Origin: Vibrio sp. RE88 | GTDB taxonomy: Bacteria; Pseudomonadota; Gammaproteobacteria; Enterobacterales; Vibrionaceae | Direction: 5' to 3' | DNA: 64,000 bases | Assembly (NCBI RefSeq): GCF_013113835.1 | Contig: NZ_VTYQ01000001.1 | Location: 124,001 to 188,000 of the forward strand | Part shown: in pieces, positions 41,236 to 50,571 of the stretch | Layout of the letters: the number at the start of each line of letters is the position of its first letter | How positions within the stretch are numbered: the stretch's first letter is position 1 | Translations under genes and position numbers: made by a program | The notes under the pieces: generated by a model | Seen by the model: only the letters and a program-made list of their open reading frames with translations | The model's database searches: none | What the model was told of the DNA's origin: nothing

Positions 41236-42620
41236 GCGTGACTCCAGCAATGGAATGTGGCGTAACTCCCCCATGGAGATACACTTTCAGCATTCAGTTC
41301 AGGGAATTGATTCAGGGCCTTCTTGACCACTAAATCACCCTCTAGGAAACAGTTGGGCTCAGAGGCGCCTCTCAATCTGGCGTAACTTACCGTCCACGGG
41401 CCAACTCCTTTTACATCAAGCCATTGCTCCAGACTCGCTTGAGGGTTTTCTACAATAAACTGCGCGAAGCGTGCCAATGTTTCTTTGCGACTTTGCGGCA
41501 TACGTAGAAAAGATAGGTCTGCAACTGCCACCTCTTGTGGCGTGGGAAAATGTGTTACACCTTCCGGCTGCAAGGTTTGAACCAAAAGATTGAGTTGACC
41601 AATGGCCGCTTTGATCGACACTTGCTGGCCTAAAATGGCTCTAACGCCACCTTCCCAGGTGCTCCAGACGCCAGGAATACGAATCCCGCTACGCTGTATC
41701 AGGCTTGAATTCAGCGTATTCAGTTTCTGTTCAATGGTCAGAATGTCCGTATCTAGGTCAAACATTCTGCGCAGTTGATTCACCAACGCTTTCAAGCGGC
41801 GGGTATCAGATAGCTCAAACTCTACCCGCATGATTCCGGGTTTATGATAGCGAATCGCAAACCAGCCTTTCGCCCCTTCAATCTCAAACTTCCTCTGATA
41901 GCTTTCGTCGCGGATTTGCTCTAATCCTTTAATGGCTCGCAGGCGGTAAAAATCCAGCATATGTTGCCAATCTAAAGGCCCTTTAAACGCCAGATCGATA
42001 TAACTACTTTCCACCGTAGAGGCGACCTGCTCTTTTCTGACCTGAGTCGGAGTCAGCTTAATAACCTGCTTAAAGGCATCATTAAAACGACGCACACTGT
42101 TGAACCCACTGGCGAACGCGATATCCGTCACCGACATAGAGCTGGAATGGAGCAGTTGTTTGGCAAACATCAGTTGATGGTAAAGGGCGTATTGTTTTGG
42201 TGCCATCCCAAGGTGGTCTTGAAACAGCTGTCTTAAATAGCGGTCACTGATCCCAAGACGTTCAGCCAATTCAGCCAGACTGGATGTCTGCAACTCCCCT
42301 TGCTCAATCATTTTCAGAGCACGAAGAAACGTAGTTTCGACCCCTTTCCATGCCCAAGAACTTGGCGCACTGTCAGGACGACAACGCAAGCAAGGTCGAT
42401 AGCCCGCCTGAAGCGCCTGCGCTTTCTCGACAAAATATTCTACATTTTCTTCTTTTGGTAAATTGGCTGGGCATATGGGGCGACAAAAAATGCCCGTGGT
42501 TTTAACCGCCACATAGAAGCGACCATCGAAGCGTGCATCCCTTGCCTGACGGGCGCTTTGACACTCTTGCAGCGATATTGATGATAATCCGTTCACACTC
42601 TTAATCCCGACATCTTTCAA
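41232..42620 (-). CDS. Ada zinc-domain/AraC HTH fused to AlkA-type 3-methyladenine glycosylase
   Basis: The 462-residue protein has three parts. First is an Ada-type metal-binding phosphotriester repair domain (Cys at FCRPICP and CLRCRP). Next is an AraC helix-turn-helix (LAERLGISDRYLRQLFQDHL, VTDIAFASGFNSVRRF). Last is an AlkA glycosylase with HhH motif (DVKGVGPWTVSYA) and catalytic Asp in LEGDLVV. It should sense methylated phosphotriesters, switch on its own operon and excise alkylated bases. This architecture occurs in several bacteria and is sometimes annotated AlkA or Ada. It is coupled to ogt by a 4-base overlap. Confidence 0.92.
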   Translation of the reverse strand: MKDVGIKSVNGLSSISLQECQSARQARDARFDGRFYVAVKTTGIFCRPICPANLPKEENVEYFVEKAQALQAGYRPCLRCRPDSAPSSWAWKGVETTFLRALKMIEQGELQTSSLAELAERLGISDRYLRQLFQDHLGMAPKQYALYHQLMFAKQLLHSSSMSVTDIAFASGFNSVRRFNDAFKQVIKLTPTQVRKEQVASTVESSYIDLAFKGPLDWQHMLDFYRLRAIKGLEQIRDESYQRKFEIEGAKGWFAIRYHKPGIMRVEFELSDTRRLKALVNQLRRMFDLDTDILTIEQKLNTLNSSLIQRSGIRIPGVWSTWEGGVRAILGQQVSIKAAIGQLNLLVQTLQPEGVTHFPTPQEVAVADLSFLRMPQSRKETLARFAQFIVENPQASLEQWLDVKGVGPWTVSYARLRGASEPNCFLEGDLVVKKALNQFPELNAESVSPWGSYATFHCWSHA

Positions 42621-42749
42621 ACTCTTAAAACGAGTCTAATCGGCTCACTTTTTAATACTAGCCATTTTCGGAAGTTAATCGAATTTGCTATCAGTTTAAA
42701 CTCTTCTAGAGTTAAAATGCAGATGATACAAATAATAAGGAAGTTGGCT

Positions 42750-42953
42750 ATGAACCTGCACACATGCACGATAGTGCTAAAAGATAATCTCACCCTTACG
42801 TATGACAGCGTCGAACAAAGCCTCAGCGTCATTGAACAACATGGTCAGTCAGGTATCAATAATATATTGATTGATGCGACTGATGGTCAGACCATTCGAT
42901 CCTACCATAATCTATCGATTGAGGAGTCAATTGAAAGCCTGATGGACTTGTAA
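42750..42953 (+). CDS. small unknown protein
   Basis: The 67-residue protein starts at ATG 42750 after AAGGAAG. It is compact and mixed in composition, with a short beta-like start (CTIVLKDNLTLTYDS) and a helical end. It is divergent from the Ada/AlkA gene and 110 bases upstream of a response-regulator gene. No family recognised. Confidence 0.55.
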   Translation: MNLHTCTIVLKDNLTLTYDSVEQSLSVIEQHGQSGINNILIDATDGQTIRSYHNLSIEESIESLMDL

Positions 42954-43062
42954 TACACAACTTCACTTCAGGAACATTCATTCAATCAGACAAAGAAGTG
43001 GACGTATCCTTCATTCATTGATTCAATTTATGTAAACAGTGAACTGGAAGGATACATAAAGC

Positions 43063-43734
43063 ATGAAATTGCTGCTGGTTGAAGATGACGCAGAGATTGC
43101 TGAGTTCATACATAAAGGCTTAACAGAACAAGGCCATTCTCTTTGTCACGAACCTGATGCGAAAACCGGACTCGTTCGCGCCGCGAGCGAGTCTTTCGAC
43201 GTCATCATTTTTGACCGCATGCTTCCCAGCATGGATGGTATCGACGCGATACGCGTACTCAGGCAAAGCCAGATACACTCTCCCATTCTGATTCTCACCG
43301 CTAAAGACAGTATTGGTGATCGAGTCGCTGGCCTCGAAGCCGGTGCTGACGACTACATGGTCAAGCCTTTTGCCTTCGAAGAATTAAACGCGCGAGTCAA
43401 AGCTTTAGCGCGGCGCCAGCCAGTCAGTCAAGCCTCCACTCAGTTAACCGCCGGCCCACTCACGCTCGATAAGCTCAGTCGCAAAGTGACTCATTCAGGC
43501 ACAGAAGTAGACCTGTTGCCCCGTGAATATCAGATTCTGGAATTGCTGATGGTTAATCAAGGTGAGTTGGTAACCCGAACCATGCTGCTGGAGCAGGTTT
43601 GGGGCTTTCAGTTTGACCCCAATACCAGTCTGGTTCAGACCCACGTAAGTCGCCTGAGAAACAAAGTCGATAAAGCCTTCAATACGGAACTGATCAAAAC
43701 GGTACGCGGGGCTGGCTATGTCCTCTCGTTCTAA
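43063..43734 (+). CDS. OmpR-family response regulator
   Basis: This 223-residue two-domain regulator has a receiver domain with Glu7/Asp8/Asp9, phosphorylated Asp51 (IIFDRMLP), Thr79 and Lys101. A C-terminal winged helix (PREYQILELLMVNQGELVTR) follows. GGAAGGA precedes the ATG. It overlaps the histidine kinase gene by 17 bases. The upstream sequence has repeated TTCATTCA near 42978 and 43010, possible self-binding sites. Signal and targets are unknown; it resembles QseB/PmrA-like regulators. Confidence 0.9.
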   Translation: MKLLLVEDDAEIAEFIHKGLTEQGHSLCHEPDAKTGLVRAASESFDVIIFDRMLPSMDGIDAIRVLRQSQIHSPILILTAKDSIGDRVAGLEAGADDYMVKPFAFEELNARVKALARRQPVSQASTQLTAGPLTLDKLSRKVTHSGTEVDLLPREYQILELLMVNQGELVTRTMLLEQVWGFQFDPNTSLVQTHVSRLRNKVDKAFNTELIKTVRGAGYVLSF

Positions 43735-45142
43735 TACCAACCCAACCACACTTTGGCATTCGTCCATTTTTAAATATACGCTGGTTTCCTCTGCGCTGTT
43801 TTTTGTGTCGGCGTTGATTTTGTTAGGTGTGGTTGGCGGAACCTTCCTGTACAACACCAATCAGATCGACAAGCAAGAACAACGCGACACGTTCCATTGG
43901 CTGGCGGAAGAAATCAATGACAATGGCATAGACTGGCTAATCGAAGAGTTGGGGCTGGAAACTGAGGAAATCAACGAGCCTGACTTTTGGCACAACCGGA
44001 TAGAACGTAATCTCTATGTGATGTACCTAGAGTTCGGCGACCAAAGTTACGGTTTTGAACCTCTCCACCAAGCGCTGCCGGGTTGGAACTGGCAGCCTCT
44101 TGAGATCACTCACTATGACGAAGAGGATCAGCCATACGAAGAAACGTATCAGGTCAGAACCTTGCGCCAAAATCTGGACCAAGATGTCACACTGATCGTT
44201 GCCACCAGCGAGAGCTACGATTACCAATCCATCTTCAACACACTGTCGAGTGGGTTACTCTGGGTCTGCCTGACCGCTCTGCCTCTGTCTGTCCTGATTG
44301 CCTACCTGCTGAGCCGCAAAGTGTATCAGCGTCTTGATCTATTGTCGGACGAATTAGAGTCCATCGGCGCCACCAATCTTAGCCAACGAGTTCCTTTATC
44401 CATTCATGCCGATGAGTTTGATCGTCTGTCAGAAAACATCAACCAGATGCTAGAAAGGATCGAAAACCTCCACACCAATATCGAAGACGTGACAGTAGGT
44501 ATCGCCCATGACTTAAAAACACCGCTTACCCGATTGGCCAATCAGCTCCAACTGATGGCAATGGATAATGACCACTCAGAGCAACACATCGAGAAAGCCC
44601 AAGATCAAGTTGCAGAGATGCTTAAAACGTTTAACAGCTTGCTGCGCCTGAGCGAAATTGAATCGGGCAAACGTAAAGCGCATTTCACCCCCATCAAATT
44701 GTCCGAGCTTGTTGAGGATCTGGTGGAGAGCTATCAGCCTGTCTTTGAAGATCATCACTTACAGCTCACCAGTGCTATCGTGCCCGGAATAATGCTTTCT
44801 GGGGATAATGAACTGCTGAATCAGATGATCATTAATCTGTTTGAGAACAACCTCAAGTACAGCCAAGAAAATGGCCAGATATGGGTGCACTTACAGCCTT
44901 CTGAATCAGGTTTAACTCTGCAACTGGGAGACGATGGCCCGGGTATCGCCTCTCAGCACCAAGCAAGAATTTTCGAACGCTTCTACACCGCCGACACCAG
45001 CCGAAGTAACGCCAGCAATGGTCTCGGGTTGAGCTTGGTTCAGAGTATCGCTCATCTTCATGGCGCCTCAGTTACTTTGTTACCCGACACTCAAGGGACA
45101 GTGTTTAATATTCAGTTTTTCACTAACCATACAAATTTGTAA
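43718..45142 (+). CDS. sensor histidine kinase, partner of the preceding regulator
   Basis: The 474-residue membrane kinase has a helix at about 15-40, a periplasmic sensor rich in acidic residues (about 45-170), a second helix, a HAMP domain, the H-box GIAHDLKTPLTRL and an ATP-binding domain (N box LFENNLKYS, G1 GDDGPGIA, G2 NGLGLS). It pairs with the regulator it overlaps. The acidic sensor may detect cations or cationic peptides; this is a guess from composition. A near-perfect palindrome spans its stop codon (45123-45148). Confidence 0.9.
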   Translation: MSSRSNTNPTTLWHSSIFKYTLVSSALFFVSALILLGVVGGTFLYNTNQIDKQEQRDTFHWLAEEINDNGIDWLIEELGLETEEINEPDFWHNRIERNLYVMYLEFGDQSYGFEPLHQALPGWNWQPLEITHYDEEDQPYEETYQVRTLRQNLDQDVTLIVATSESYDYQSIFNTLSSGLLWVCLTALPLSVLIAYLLSRKVYQRLDLLSDELESIGATNLSQRVPLSIHADEFDRLSENINQMLERIENLHTNIEDVTVGIAHDLKTPLTRLANQLQLMAMDNDHSEQHIEKAQDQVAEMLKTFNSLLRLSEIESGKRKAHFTPIKLSELVEDLVESYQPVFEDHHLQLTSAIVPGIMLSGDNELLNQMIINLFENNLKYSQENGQIWVHLQPSESGLTLQLGDDGPGIASQHQARIFERFYTADTSRSNASNGLGLSLVQSIAHLHGASVTLLPDTQGTVFNIQFFTNHTNL

Positions 45143-45148
45143 GGTTAG
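45123..45148. repeat. 26-base near-perfect palindrome over the kinase stop
   Basis: CTAACC-a-TACAAATTTGTA-a-GGTTAG is symmetric except for one A/A pair. It covers the stop codon of the kinase gene and could be a weak transcription end or an operator for the next gene. Confidence 0.5.
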
Positions 45149-45188
45149 CTGCCCTGATATGTAAACCGCGCTAGCACGCCAGATACAT

Positions 45189-45220
45189 ATACTCCTTTCA
45201 AGCCTTATGGAAAGGAGTAT
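45189..45220 (+). promoter_or_regulatory. hairpin sequestering the ribosome-binding site of the DUF1800 gene
   Basis: ATACTCCTTT (45189-45198) and AAAGGAGTAT (45211-45220) are perfect complements around a 12-base loop. The second arm contains the Shine-Dalgarno AAAGGAG of the gene starting at 45226, so the folded mRNA would hide it. Confidence 0.65.
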
Positions 45221-45225
45221 TGGCC

Positions 45226-47019
45226 ATGCCATTGAATTACAAGTTATCGGTAATACTGTTACTGAACGTATTACTGACGGCTGCTTGTCAGAGCTCAGAG
45301 GATGAACAAGCAAACGAGGGCACGCTATCAACGAACACCCATCAAAACTGGCATTGCCAGAATTCCGATACCTCGCACCAAGTGCGTTTTCTGAATCAAT
45401 CAACGTTTGGCGCAAACCGCACCGATGTGGCCCGTTTATGCCAGCTTGGGCAGTCGCAGTGGTTCCTAAATCAGCTCGATGAGCGCCCAAGTTATCTGAT
45501 GCCCTATGTTCAGACTGAACTGGCACAAGCCGACCGAGAGTCAGAAGACGAGTTGAGCGCTTTTGTGTTTGAATCGCCTACGTTTGGTTTCTGGACGAAT
45601 GCGATTGCAGGCAATGATCAGCTTCGACAGCGCATGGCCTTTGCGCTGTCTGAGATTTTTGTCATTTCGACGAAAGGGGGCGAGGTGCTGGCTGAAACGC
45701 CAACCGCAATTGCCCGCTATCAGGATTTGCTGATTAAACACGCTTTCGGCAACTATCGAACGCTCTTGGACGACATTACTTATTCAGCCACCATGGGCTA
45801 CTACCTAACGTATATAGGCAGCAAAAAAGCCGACCCAGCAACGGGGAGAGTTCCAGACGAAAACTATGCTCGTGAGCTATTGCAACTGTTCAGTATTGGC
45901 GTCACTTTACTCAATCAGGATGGGACGCAAAAAACTGACAGTCAGGGAAAGCCTGTTGAAGCCTACAACAATCAGGATATTACCGGCCTAGCCAAAGTGT
46001 TTACGGGCTTTGACCTCGACGTGCCAGCAGCGCTCGATGAAGATGAACGCCACGATGCATGGATGGACGCCGCGCTCAAACCCATGGTCATCCGCACTGG
46101 GGATCACTCTCGGGTAGAAAAACACTTTCTAGGTAAGACTCTCGCGGCCAATACTCCCGCCAGACAAACGATTCAGCAAGCACTCGATCATATCTTCGCT
46201 CACCCGAATGTCGCACCATTTTTCAGTACTCAACTGATCAAAAGATTGACCTCCAGTAACCCATCCCCAGCTTACGTTAAGCGGGTTGCCGACAGCTTTG
46301 ATGCGGGTTGGTACACCTTACCCAATGGGCAAGTTGTCGGCACTCGGCAACGTGGCGACTTAGGAGCAACGTTGGCGGCTATCTTATTTGAACCTGAAAC
46401 ACGCCAAGATCCTGCTTCTCAATATGGCAAACTGAGGGAGCCCATACTCACTTTCACGCAATGGGCACGCGCTTTCGAGATAAGAAAAGTCACTCCTCAA
46501 TTTAAGCTCGATCTCTGGTCAACCGACAGTGCAGACGCGCTCTCTCAACACCCCTATCGTTCACCTTCGGTATTTAACTATTTCCGCCCCGGCTACGTTC
46601 CTCCGGGCAGTCACAGTGCCGATATGGGCTTAACCGCTCCTGAAATGCAACTTATTAATGCTTCTAGCCTTCCCGGTTACAGCAATTTTCTCACTCATTT
46701 TATTTTCAACAATATGGTGGAGGAAGATATTGACGACGCACAGGCTGAGCTGGCTGAAGAAGGCAAAAGAGTCAGCCGCTCACAAGTAAAACAGAGCTTT
46801 CACGCTCGCTATCAATACGAGTATCAACTTGCTCGCCACCCCGACAAACTGGTCCAACACTTAGACCTGCTTCTGACTGGTAACCGCCTGTCGACCGATA
46901 CTAAGCGCTCTATTGCCACCAGCATCAACGAACTCGACTCAAACGAGGATCGCTTACTGCGAGTCCAGCTTGCCATCCTGATGGTCATGACGTCACCGGA
47001 CTACCTATTTCAGTACTGA
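45226..47019 (+). CDS. DUF1800 family lipoprotein
   Basis: The 597-residue protein has a lipoprotein signal (LLTAAC). A DUF1800 domain covers most of the chain: FLNQSTFGANRTDVARL at the start, YARELLQLFSIGV in the middle, HPYRSPSVFNYFRPGYVPPG and AILMVMTSPDYLFQY at the end. DUF1800 and DUF1501 proteins are nearly always neighbours, as here, and are thought to act together in the envelope; their reaction is not known to me. The ATG at 45226 is preferred to TTG at 45220. Confidence 0.88.
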   Translation: MPLNYKLSVILLLNVLLTAACQSSEDEQANEGTLSTNTHQNWHCQNSDTSHQVRFLNQSTFGANRTDVARLCQLGQSQWFLNQLDERPSYLMPYVQTELAQADRESEDELSAFVFESPTFGFWTNAIAGNDQLRQRMAFALSEIFVISTKGGEVLAETPTAIARYQDLLIKHAFGNYRTLLDDITYSATMGYYLTYIGSKKADPATGRVPDENYARELLQLFSIGVTLLNQDGTQKTDSQGKPVEAYNNQDITGLAKVFTGFDLDVPAALDEDERHDAWMDAALKPMVIRTGDHSRVEKHFLGKTLAANTPARQTIQQALDHIFAHPNVAPFFSTQLIKRLTSSNPSPAYVKRVADSFDAGWYTLPNGQVVGTRQRGDLGATLAAILFEPETRQDPASQYGKLREPILTFTQWARAFEIRKVTPQFKLDLWSTDSADALSQHPYRSPSVFNYFRPGYVPPGSHSADMGLTAPEMQLINASSLPGYSNFLTHFIFNNMVEEDIDDAQAELAEEGKRVSRSQVKQSFHARYQYEYQLARHPDKLVQHLDLLLTGNRLSTDTKRSIATSINELDSNEDRLLRVQLAILMVMTSPDYLFQY

Positions 47020-47032
47020 GGAGTAACGGATT

Positions 47033-48403
47033 ATGAACCGTAGAAAATTCTTAAAAGGCGGTATAGCAGCAGCGACTATGACCCCATGTATGGCTTCATT
47101 TGCTGGGCTACTGTCGTCACTAAACAGCTCAGTGGCAAAAGCTGACACGCCCAGCGAGTACAAAGCCTTAGTATGTCTGTTCCTCTACGGGGGAATGGAT
47201 AACCACGATACTGTGATTCCTTACGACGCAACAAACTATGAGCGATGGGCCAAAGTACGTCGACCTTTACTGAGCAGCAAAACGAAACGTGCCAGAGAAG
47301 ATCTTAAGCGACTCAGCGGTACTGAAGGCCAGCAGCAATATGCGCTCCCCCCAGAATTATCCGGTATTCACTCGCTATACGAGCAAGGACATGCCGCGGT
47401 GATTGCCAACGTGGGCCCTTTGACTCGACCTACCAATGCCAGCAACTATGACAGCGTTCCAAACATTCAACCTGCTCGGTTGTTTTCTCACAATGATCAG
47501 CAATCTACATGGATGTCGGGACTTCCAGAAGGTGCTCGCTACGGATGGGGAGGCCGCCTTAGTGATGCTCTAGCTCGAAGTGGTCACTCGCCAGACACGC
47601 CATTCAATAACATTTCAACTGGGTCTGGTGAGCTGTTGTTAACCGGAGCCCGCAGCTACCCCTATCGAGTTGAGGGCGGGCAAGCAAGGCAACCTTACAT
47701 ACTGGAAGAAGCCGAAGGCGAACTGAGAAGTCACCTTCTGCGACATTTTCGTTCTTCCCACTATGTTTCATCAAACCCCATTCAACAGGATCTAGCTCGT
47801 AAAATGATGCAATCCTTTGATGCCAACCAAAGCTACAACCGTGCCACTGGTGGTGTCCGCATTGCGACTAAATTCCCTGATACAGAGCTGGGCAGTCAGC
47901 TTTGGAGCGTTGCCAATACGATGGCTGCGCGGCGTCAACTGGGTGTGGCGCGCCAGATATTTTCGGTAGATTTGGGGGGCTTTGATACTCACTCCAATCA
48001 AGCGACAACCCTGCCACAGTTACAACAGCAAATGAGTGCAGCGATCACCTCATTTTATTCCGCACTGCAAGAGCTCGGGCTGGAGAATCAAGTCACCCTA
48101 TTTACGGCCTCAGATTTTGGTCGAACCTTGGCCGTCAATGACGACGGCACGGACCACGGCTGGGGCGGACATCACTTTGTGATTGGTGGCGCGGTGCAAG
48201 GTCGTCAAATCATCGGGGCTATGCCACCTCCGACGTTCGGACATAACCAAGATGCGGGCAACGGCAGGCTAATTCCAACGACTTCCGTTGACCAGTACGC
48301 TGCGGCGCTCGGAAGTTGGTGGGGAGCATCGGACAGCGCGCTATCAGAGATTTTCCCTAACCTGAAAAACTTTACGAAGATTAACGGCTTATTTAAGAGT
48401 TAA
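47033..48403 (+). CDS. DUF1501 family protein with Tat signal
   Basis: The 456-residue protein begins NRRKFLKGG, a twin-arginine signal, so it is folded in the cytoplasm before export and may carry a cofactor. DUF1501 belongs to the alkaline-phosphatase-like/sulfatase superfamily; FLYGGMDNHDTVIPY, DLGGFDTHSNQ and TDHGWGGHHFVIGG supply conserved Asp and His residues for metal binding. It follows the DUF1800 gene by 13 bases and is its standard partner. It ends overlapping the convergent kinase gene by 11 bases. Confidence 0.88.
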   Translation: MNRRKFLKGGIAAATMTPCMASFAGLLSSLNSSVAKADTPSEYKALVCLFLYGGMDNHDTVIPYDATNYERWAKVRRPLLSSKTKRAREDLKRLSGTEGQQQYALPPELSGIHSLYEQGHAAVIANVGPLTRPTNASNYDSVPNIQPARLFSHNDQQSTWMSGLPEGARYGWGGRLSDALARSGHSPDTPFNNISTGSGELLLTGARSYPYRVEGGQARQPYILEEAEGELRSHLLRHFRSSHYVSSNPIQQDLARKMMQSFDANQSYNRATGGVRIATKFPDTELGSQLWSVANTMAARRQLGVARQIFSVDLGGFDTHSNQATTLPQLQQQMSAAITSFYSALQELGLENQVTLFTASDFGRTLAVNDDGTDHGWGGHHFVIGGAVQGRQIIGAMPPPTFGHNQDAGNGRLIPTTSVDQYAAALGSWWGASDSALSEIFPNLKNFTKINGLFKS

Positions 48404-49727
48404 AGTGCCCAGTAAAGGTCATTTGAGCAAGACAGCCCTGCTGTTTTGGGTTGTCTTGCAATTCAAACTTCCAGCCATAACTCTGGCAGATACGGTTAAC
48501 AATCAACAACCCTAAACCGTGCTCCGTTTCAGGCTTATCACTCAAGCCCGGCCCAGTATCGGTCACTTTTATCGAGTGTGAATCAATGGCAACGCTAATC
48601 TCGCCCTGCTCGGTAAACCTCAGCGCGTTTTCAATCAGGTTTTTTAAGACCATATTCAAGACACTCATCGGCAGGTTTATCTGACATCCGGTTGCAATCT
48701 CCAGAGTCAGTTCAACGCCCGGCTGAAGCTTTTGTCGATAACGCTCCATCACAATATCTTTCTCAACCACATCGAAATACTGATCGTTGCGATTGGCGTT
48801 TTCCTGCTTAACGATGTTAAGCAGCACTTCCACCGTTTCCTGCATTCCGGTTGCCGCTTTCAGAATGCGCTCTCGCTGCTTCGCCTGAAAATCGGTATCG
48901 GATTTCATGTTTTGCAAGTTTGCGGCACCAAGCACCACTGAAATGGGTGTTTTTAATTCATGACTGGCGTATTTGGCGAACATCAGCTCCTGCTTTGCTA
49001 AGCTCTCTTTCTTCTGTTTGTAGCCGTTAAGATGACGAGTCAGTTGCTTGATCTCATCGATCGCCTGTTCTGGTACATCAAAATCTTGATCCTTTTTCTC
49101 TGCTAATTGGTCAGACAAGGTCGAAATGGGCGACATCAACCCATCAAATACGCGTTTCAGAGATGCTCTCAGCACTAACAGTAAAAAAAACATCAGCAGC
49201 ATTGAAATACCCATCAGCGTATCCCAATTATCATCACCAAAGTCGAGGGCAAAAGAATCAATAGCAAGATAGGTCGGAATCACCGCCCCTTGATATTCAA
49301 ACTCAAAGTAAAACGCGACGTTACCGTGAAGGTCATAGGAATCTAATAGAAAGTCGGGAACATTCGGCTTGATATCCCGCTTGAGTTCATTGATGTGGTA
49401 ATCGCGTTTAACCTGATTCGGCGCGAAAGGCTTCATTCTTTTCACCGCGTCACTCAGATAGCTTTCTCCATAATAGGCAATCACATGCTTGCTGAGATAG
49501 GACATAGGCACCTGTTCCAGCTGATAGTGCTTTATCGCAACTTGCTGAAAAGAGCGGAGGTGGTCTTCAAGCTGTTCCTCTTCTTGTAGTACCAAACCAA
49601 TCGAGAACGCAAAAAAGACCAAAAATGATGTGGTCAGCGCAATCGCTGAGAAATTAAACAGCAAACGAAGTTTGACATCTTCTATGGAGTTGCCGCGCGG
49701 TTTTCTGAACCATTTTTTAATCGACAT
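48393..49727 (-). CDS. sensor histidine kinase beside the RND pump
   Basis: This 444-residue kinase has two membrane helices (about 30-50 and 170-190) enclosing a periplasmic sensor of about 120 residues. The H-box is SHELKTPISVVLGA, followed by N box LIENALRFTEQ and G box DTGPGLSD. It overlaps its regulator gene by 11 bases. The divergent RND operon shares the promoter region, so the pair likely controls the pump in response to an envelope-active compound. Confidence 0.9.
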   Translation of the reverse strand: MSIKKWFRKPRGNSIEDVKLRLLFNFSAIALTTSFLVFFAFSIGLVLQEEEQLEDHLRSFQQVAIKHYQLEQVPMSYLSKHVIAYYGESYLSDAVKRMKPFAPNQVKRDYHINELKRDIKPNVPDFLLDSYDLHGNVAFYFEFEYQGAVIPTYLAIDSFALDFGDDNWDTLMGISMLLMFFLLLVLRASLKRVFDGLMSPISTLSDQLAEKKDQDFDVPEQAIDEIKQLTRHLNGYKQKKESLAKQELMFAKYASHELKTPISVVLGAANLQNMKSDTDFQAKQRERILKAATGMQETVEVLLNIVKQENANRNDQYFDVVEKDIVMERYRQKLQPGVELTLEIATGCQINLPMSVLNMVLKNLIENALRFTEQGEISVAIDSHSIKVTDTGPGLSDKPETEHGLGLLIVNRICQSYGWKFELQDNPKQQGCLAQMTFTGHFNS

Positions 49728-50439
49728 GATCGGTCACCAATTTGAAACCAAATTTTGGCACTGTTACCAGCATGGGGTAATCGAATGGCTTATCGAGGGC
49801 ATTCCTCAGCAGATAAATGTGACTGCGCAAGATGTCTTTGTCTGGCGCGTCTTCCCCCCACAATTGCTGAATCAACGAGTCACGAGATACTACTTCGCCT
49901 TTGGCTTTCACCAGCATCAGCAAGATTTGATAGGTGGCGGGCGTCAGGTCAAGCTCGACATCAAGACGGGTCACTCTATGGGTCTTTTCTTCAATCGACA
50001 AATCGCCGTAGTTTAGGCGTGTACGGGTAACGTTGCCTTTATAACGCTTAATCAACGATATCAACCGGACTTCCAACTCTGGAAACTGAAATGGTTTACT
50101 GACGAAGTCATCGACTCCAGATTCAAATCCAGCCAGCAAGTCTTGCTGCCCATTGAGTGCGGTCAGCATCAAAATCGGCGTAGTGATTCCATTCTCTCTC
50201 AACTCTTTAGCAACTTGCATCCCATCTTTTTTCGGCATCATCACATCAAGAATAATCGCGTCAAACTCATGTTTTAATGCAAGATTAAGCCCTAATAAGC
50301 CGTTATTGGCAAAATCGACTTCAGCCCCTTTCACTTCGAGAAAATCAGCCAGAATCCCCTGCAACTCCTCGTTATCTTCGACGACCAGAATTCGACTACC
50401 TACTAACATATCCAGCTCCGATGATGGTGTTTCATTCAT
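49717..50439 (-). CDS. OmpR-family response regulator beside the RND pump
   Basis: This 240-residue regulator has receiver residues Glu21/Asp22, Asp65 (IILDVMMP), Thr93 and Lys115, and a C-terminal winged helix (LTPATYQILLMLVKAKGEV). The gene is divergent from the RND adaptor. The 132 bases between them contain two 11-base-period direct repeats of TGTCGA(A/C), the usual binding layout for this family. Autoregulation and pump control are therefore likely. Confidence 0.9.
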   Translation of the reverse strand: MNETPSSELDMLVGSRILVVEDNEELQGILADFLEVKGAEVDFANNGLLGLNLALKHEFDAIILDVMMPKKDGMQVAKELRENGITTPILMLTALNGQQDLLAGFESGVDDFVSKPFQFPELEVRLISLIKRYKGNVTRTRLNYGDLSIEEKTHRVTRLDVELDLTPATYQILLMLVKAKGEVVSRDSLIQQLWGEDAPDKDILRSHIYLLRNALDKPFDYPMLVTVPKFGFKLVTDHVD

Positions 50440-50453
50440 GGTGAAATCGCTCT

Positions 50454-50527
50454 TGTCGAAAAAATGTCAAATTGAGTGTGAAAGAGAATCTCAGTGCTGT
50501 CGAATACATTTCGACAAAAAGTCGACA
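50454..50527. promoter_or_regulatory. two direct-repeat response-regulator sites in the divergent promoter
   Basis: TGTCGAAaaaaTGTCAAA (50454-50471) has half-sites 11 bases apart. On the other strand TGTCGACttttTGTCGAA (50527-50510) has the same period. The inner half-site pairs with 50498-50504 as a perfect dyad TGTCGAA-N5-TTCGACA. This is the pattern bound by OmpR/PhoB-type dimers. Confidence 0.72.
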
Positions 50528-50571
50528 TCCCCAAATTCAGACTTTCTGTCATAGAACACGGGGAGACCACC

